Assembly (NCBI GenBank): GCA_016841425.1
Contig: JAENZE010000005.1
Span: 124,001-188,000, forward strand
Length of the DNA: 64,000 bases
Origin: Syntrophomonas sp.
GTDB taxonomy: Bacteria; Bacillota; Syntrophomonadia; Syntrophomonadales; Syntrophomonadaceae
Direction of reading: 5' to 3'
The translations under genes and the position numbers were made by a program. The notes beneath the pieces were generated by a model, which worked only from the letters and a program-made list of their open reading frames with translations, was not told the DNA's origin and searched no databases. Positions 62,871-64,000 of this stretch are shown piece after piece (position 1 is the stretch's first letter; each line of letters opens with the position of its first letter).

Positions 62871-63065
62871 CCCCGAACCGTCCCCCTGGTTTATATCCCC
62901 CTGGTTTATAGAGTTAATTATCTGAAACTGAGCATAGAATAATATTAGAATAAACAAAAATTTAATATTGAAAATTAATTGTAAATTTGAGAAAATACAA
63001 GAGTAGGAATAAATACCAGCTCTTAGCTGGTATTTATGAGTGAATCATGATTAGGAGTTCCTCAA

Positions 63066-63168
63066 AAGGTAGTAAGGTAAGAACGGTAGGTAAAAGAATT
63101 GGGTGCGAATTGCTATTTTCAAAAGATGGTATTCAGCGCTGTTCTTCTACTCCTGCGGGAGTTTTTTT
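63066..63168 (+). ncRNA. Attenuator-like leader RNA, copy A
   Basis: Conserved start GGTAGTAAGGTAAGAACGG and TAGGTAAAAGAAT, then a variable part, then the terminator stem ACTCC-TGC-GGGAGT with seven T. A GGTAA near the start can pair with TTACC just after the T run. A ribosome-binding site (GAAGGAGGCG) follows at about 63188-63197 but no gene does. Same organisation as copy B; I do not recognise a known class. Confidence 0.6.
63149..63168 (+). terminator. Intrinsic terminator of leader copy A
   Basis: ACTCC, TGCG and GGAGT make a hairpin that is followed by seven T. Confidence 0.85.
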
Positions 63169-63295
63169 ATTACCTGGATAATTTGCAGAAGGAGGCGAAA
63201 TATCATCAGATGATTTTATTACCCTTTAACTTATGATACTGCATGAAAGCTGCCCAGGTTTTCACAGGTAGTTTTGCAGGATGGTTGAACAATTA

Positions 63296-63413
63296 AAAAG
63301 GTAGGAAGGTAAGACGGTAGGTAAAAGAATGAGGTGTTAACCAGTAATCCTGGCTGCACTTTGCGCAAGCAGGTTTCTGCACCATTCTTGGAACTCCTAT
63401 GGGAGTTTTTTTT
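63296..63413 (+). ncRNA. Attenuator-like leader RNA, copy B, upstream of dctP
   Basis: Starts GGTAGGAAGGTAAGACGG then TAGGTAAAAGAAT as in copy A. AAGAATGAGGTG can pair with CACCATTCTT, enclosing CCAGTAATCCTGG and GCAAGCAGG hairpins. It ends in AACTCC-TAT-GGGAGTT with eight T. The dctP ribosome-binding site (AAGGAGG) lies just after. A metabolite-sensing attenuator is inferred only from this design. Confidence 0.6.
63392..63413 (+). terminator. Intrinsic terminator of leader copy B
   Basis: AACTCC and GGAGTT make a 6-bp stem around TATG, followed by a run of T. It is 33 bases before the dctP start, so it would have to be avoided for expression. Confidence 0.85.
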
Positions 63414-63445
63414 CTTGCCTGAAGCCAGTTATTAAGGAGGAAAAA

Positions 63446-64000
63446 ATGCGAGAATTGTTGGGTAGAAAAGGATCTAAAAATATTTGGGGGATAAGCAAAA
63501 AAATATTGTCTGTGCTGCTTATTCTTATAATGGGTGCTGCTGTGGGATGTTCAAATACCAGCAGTGAACCGGAGCAGGAGCAGGCCACTGTAGTTGAACT
63601 GAGATTGGCACATTTTTTTCCCAGTACTCACCCTGCTGAGACAGAACTAATCCAACCCTGGATTAAGGCTATTGAGGAGGCAACCGATGGGCAGGTGATA
63701 ATAACCAGTTATCCCAATCAGACCCTGCTGAACGCTGACTCCATATATGCAGGGGTAGTGGATGGCAGTACAGATCTGGGCCTTTCATGTTTCTCATATA
63801 CCCGGGGTCGTTTCCCGGTACTGGAGGTCTTTGAACTGCCAGGTATTACTTATAATAATTCCAAAGTTGCCAGCAAGGTGGCATGGGAAGGCATACAAGA
63901 ACTTGATCCCCCGGAGATTCAAGATACTAAACTTATGATGGTACTTACTACTGGCCCCGGCGATTTGTACACCAAGGATCCAGTCCGTAACCTGCAGGAT
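63446..64000 (+). CDS. dctP: TRAP transporter substrate-binding lipoprotein DctP (5' part)
   Basis: The first 185 codons are visible and the gene runs off the window. After an N-terminal basic stretch comes a lipoprotein signal (KILSVLLILIMGAAVG then Cys), then the solute-binding domain with ELRLAHFFPSTHPAETEL near residue 53 and a DctP-type segment (NQTLLNADSIYAGVVDGSTD near residue 91). TRAP transporters take up carboxylic acids with an ion gradient; the substrate cannot be read. Ribosome-binding site AAGGAGG. The two leader RNAs before it suggest control by transcription attenuation. Confidence 0.88.
   Translation, partial: MRELLGRKGSKNIWGISKKILSVLLILIMGAAVGCSNTSSEPEQEQATVVELRLAHFFPSTHPAETELIQPWIKAIEEATDGQVIITSYPNQTLLNADSIYAGVVDGSTDLGLSCFSYTRGRFPVLEVFELPGITYNNSKVASKVAWEGIQELDPPEIQDTKLMMVLTTGPGDLYTKDPVRNLQD

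Noticed and set aside
63066-63413. T-box or known riboswitch before dctP
   Set aside because: The T-box core (GGTGGNACCGCG-like) is absent and no aptamer core that I know was found; kept as an unassigned leader.

Overview
The window looks like a chromosome segment of an anaerobic, spore-forming Firmicute, most like the Syntrophomonas group. The reasons are a gerA-type spore germination locus, the anaerobic cobalt-early B12 pathway, a complex I operon without NuoEFG, a TRAP solute-binding lipoprotein, two DUF6385-type proteins and strong AGGAGG ribosome-binding sites. The genus is inferred from gene content; no rRNA gene is present. No tRNA, rRNA or CRISPR array was seen.

Layout. (1) 1-9030, minus strand: a cobalamin riboswitch with its own terminator, then a tightly overlapping operon cbiA-D-E-T-L-F-G-H-J-X-C, with cbiC cut by the window edge. 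(2) 9.4-11.7 kb: small genes (a CDGSH iron-sulfur protein, two paralogous small proteins of which one was easy to miss, and an NRDE/TANGO2 protein). (3) 12.0-16.2 kb: a germination operon in the order A-C-small membrane protein-B; the B gene has an in-frame TGA. (4) 17.3-24.8 kb, plus strand: legB-legC-legI-legG-type nonulosonic (legionaminic) acid genes, a GNAT acetyltransferase, a DegT-like PLP protein and a FemAB/BioF2-like transferase. (5) 25.0-36.4 kb, all minus strand and AT-rich at its left end: a five-gene GTPase-associated (GAS-type) conflict system, a remnant lipoprotein, a frameshifted CPBP protease, a membrane protein, a MarR repressor with clear operators, and a DUF2089/SHOCT/YvlD-like group. 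(6) 36.8-49.4 kb, plus strand: the rest of the glycan locus, with a PtmE-like CBS nucleotidyltransferase, a second NeuB/SpsE-like synthase, a cytidylyltransferase, CDP-sugar genes rfbF-rfbG-C-methyltransferase-rfbC, NeuD, a CmcI-like protein, a DegT aminotransferase, a glycosyltransferase and a large MAF (flagellin nonulosonate) transferase. Paralogous DUF6385 proteins lie at both outer edges of the glycan locus. (7) 50.3-52.3 kb: an erythrin-VIT1 metal transporter and an AbiGi-like gene bracketed by palindromes. (8) 52.4-62.3 kb, minus strand: nuoA-B-C-D-H-I-J-K-L-M-N. (9) 62.3-64.0 kb: a palindrome, two tandem attenuator-like leaders and a partial dctP gene.

How it fits together. Regions 4 and 6 together could make an activated nonulosonic acid (GDP-linked early steps, then NeuB-type condensation and CMP activation) and a branched CDP-sugar, and transfer the nonulosonate to flagellin through the MAF protein. 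The minus-strand block of region 5 interrupts this locus and looks inserted.

Most unusual signals: the GTPase system; a family of palindromes whose outer stems differ but pair while a GGGGACG core is kept; the MAF protein with a HAD domain lacking its catalytic Asp pair; the tandem leader RNAs before dctP; the AbiGi gene between two near-identical palindromes; and two broken genes (gerB and CPBP).
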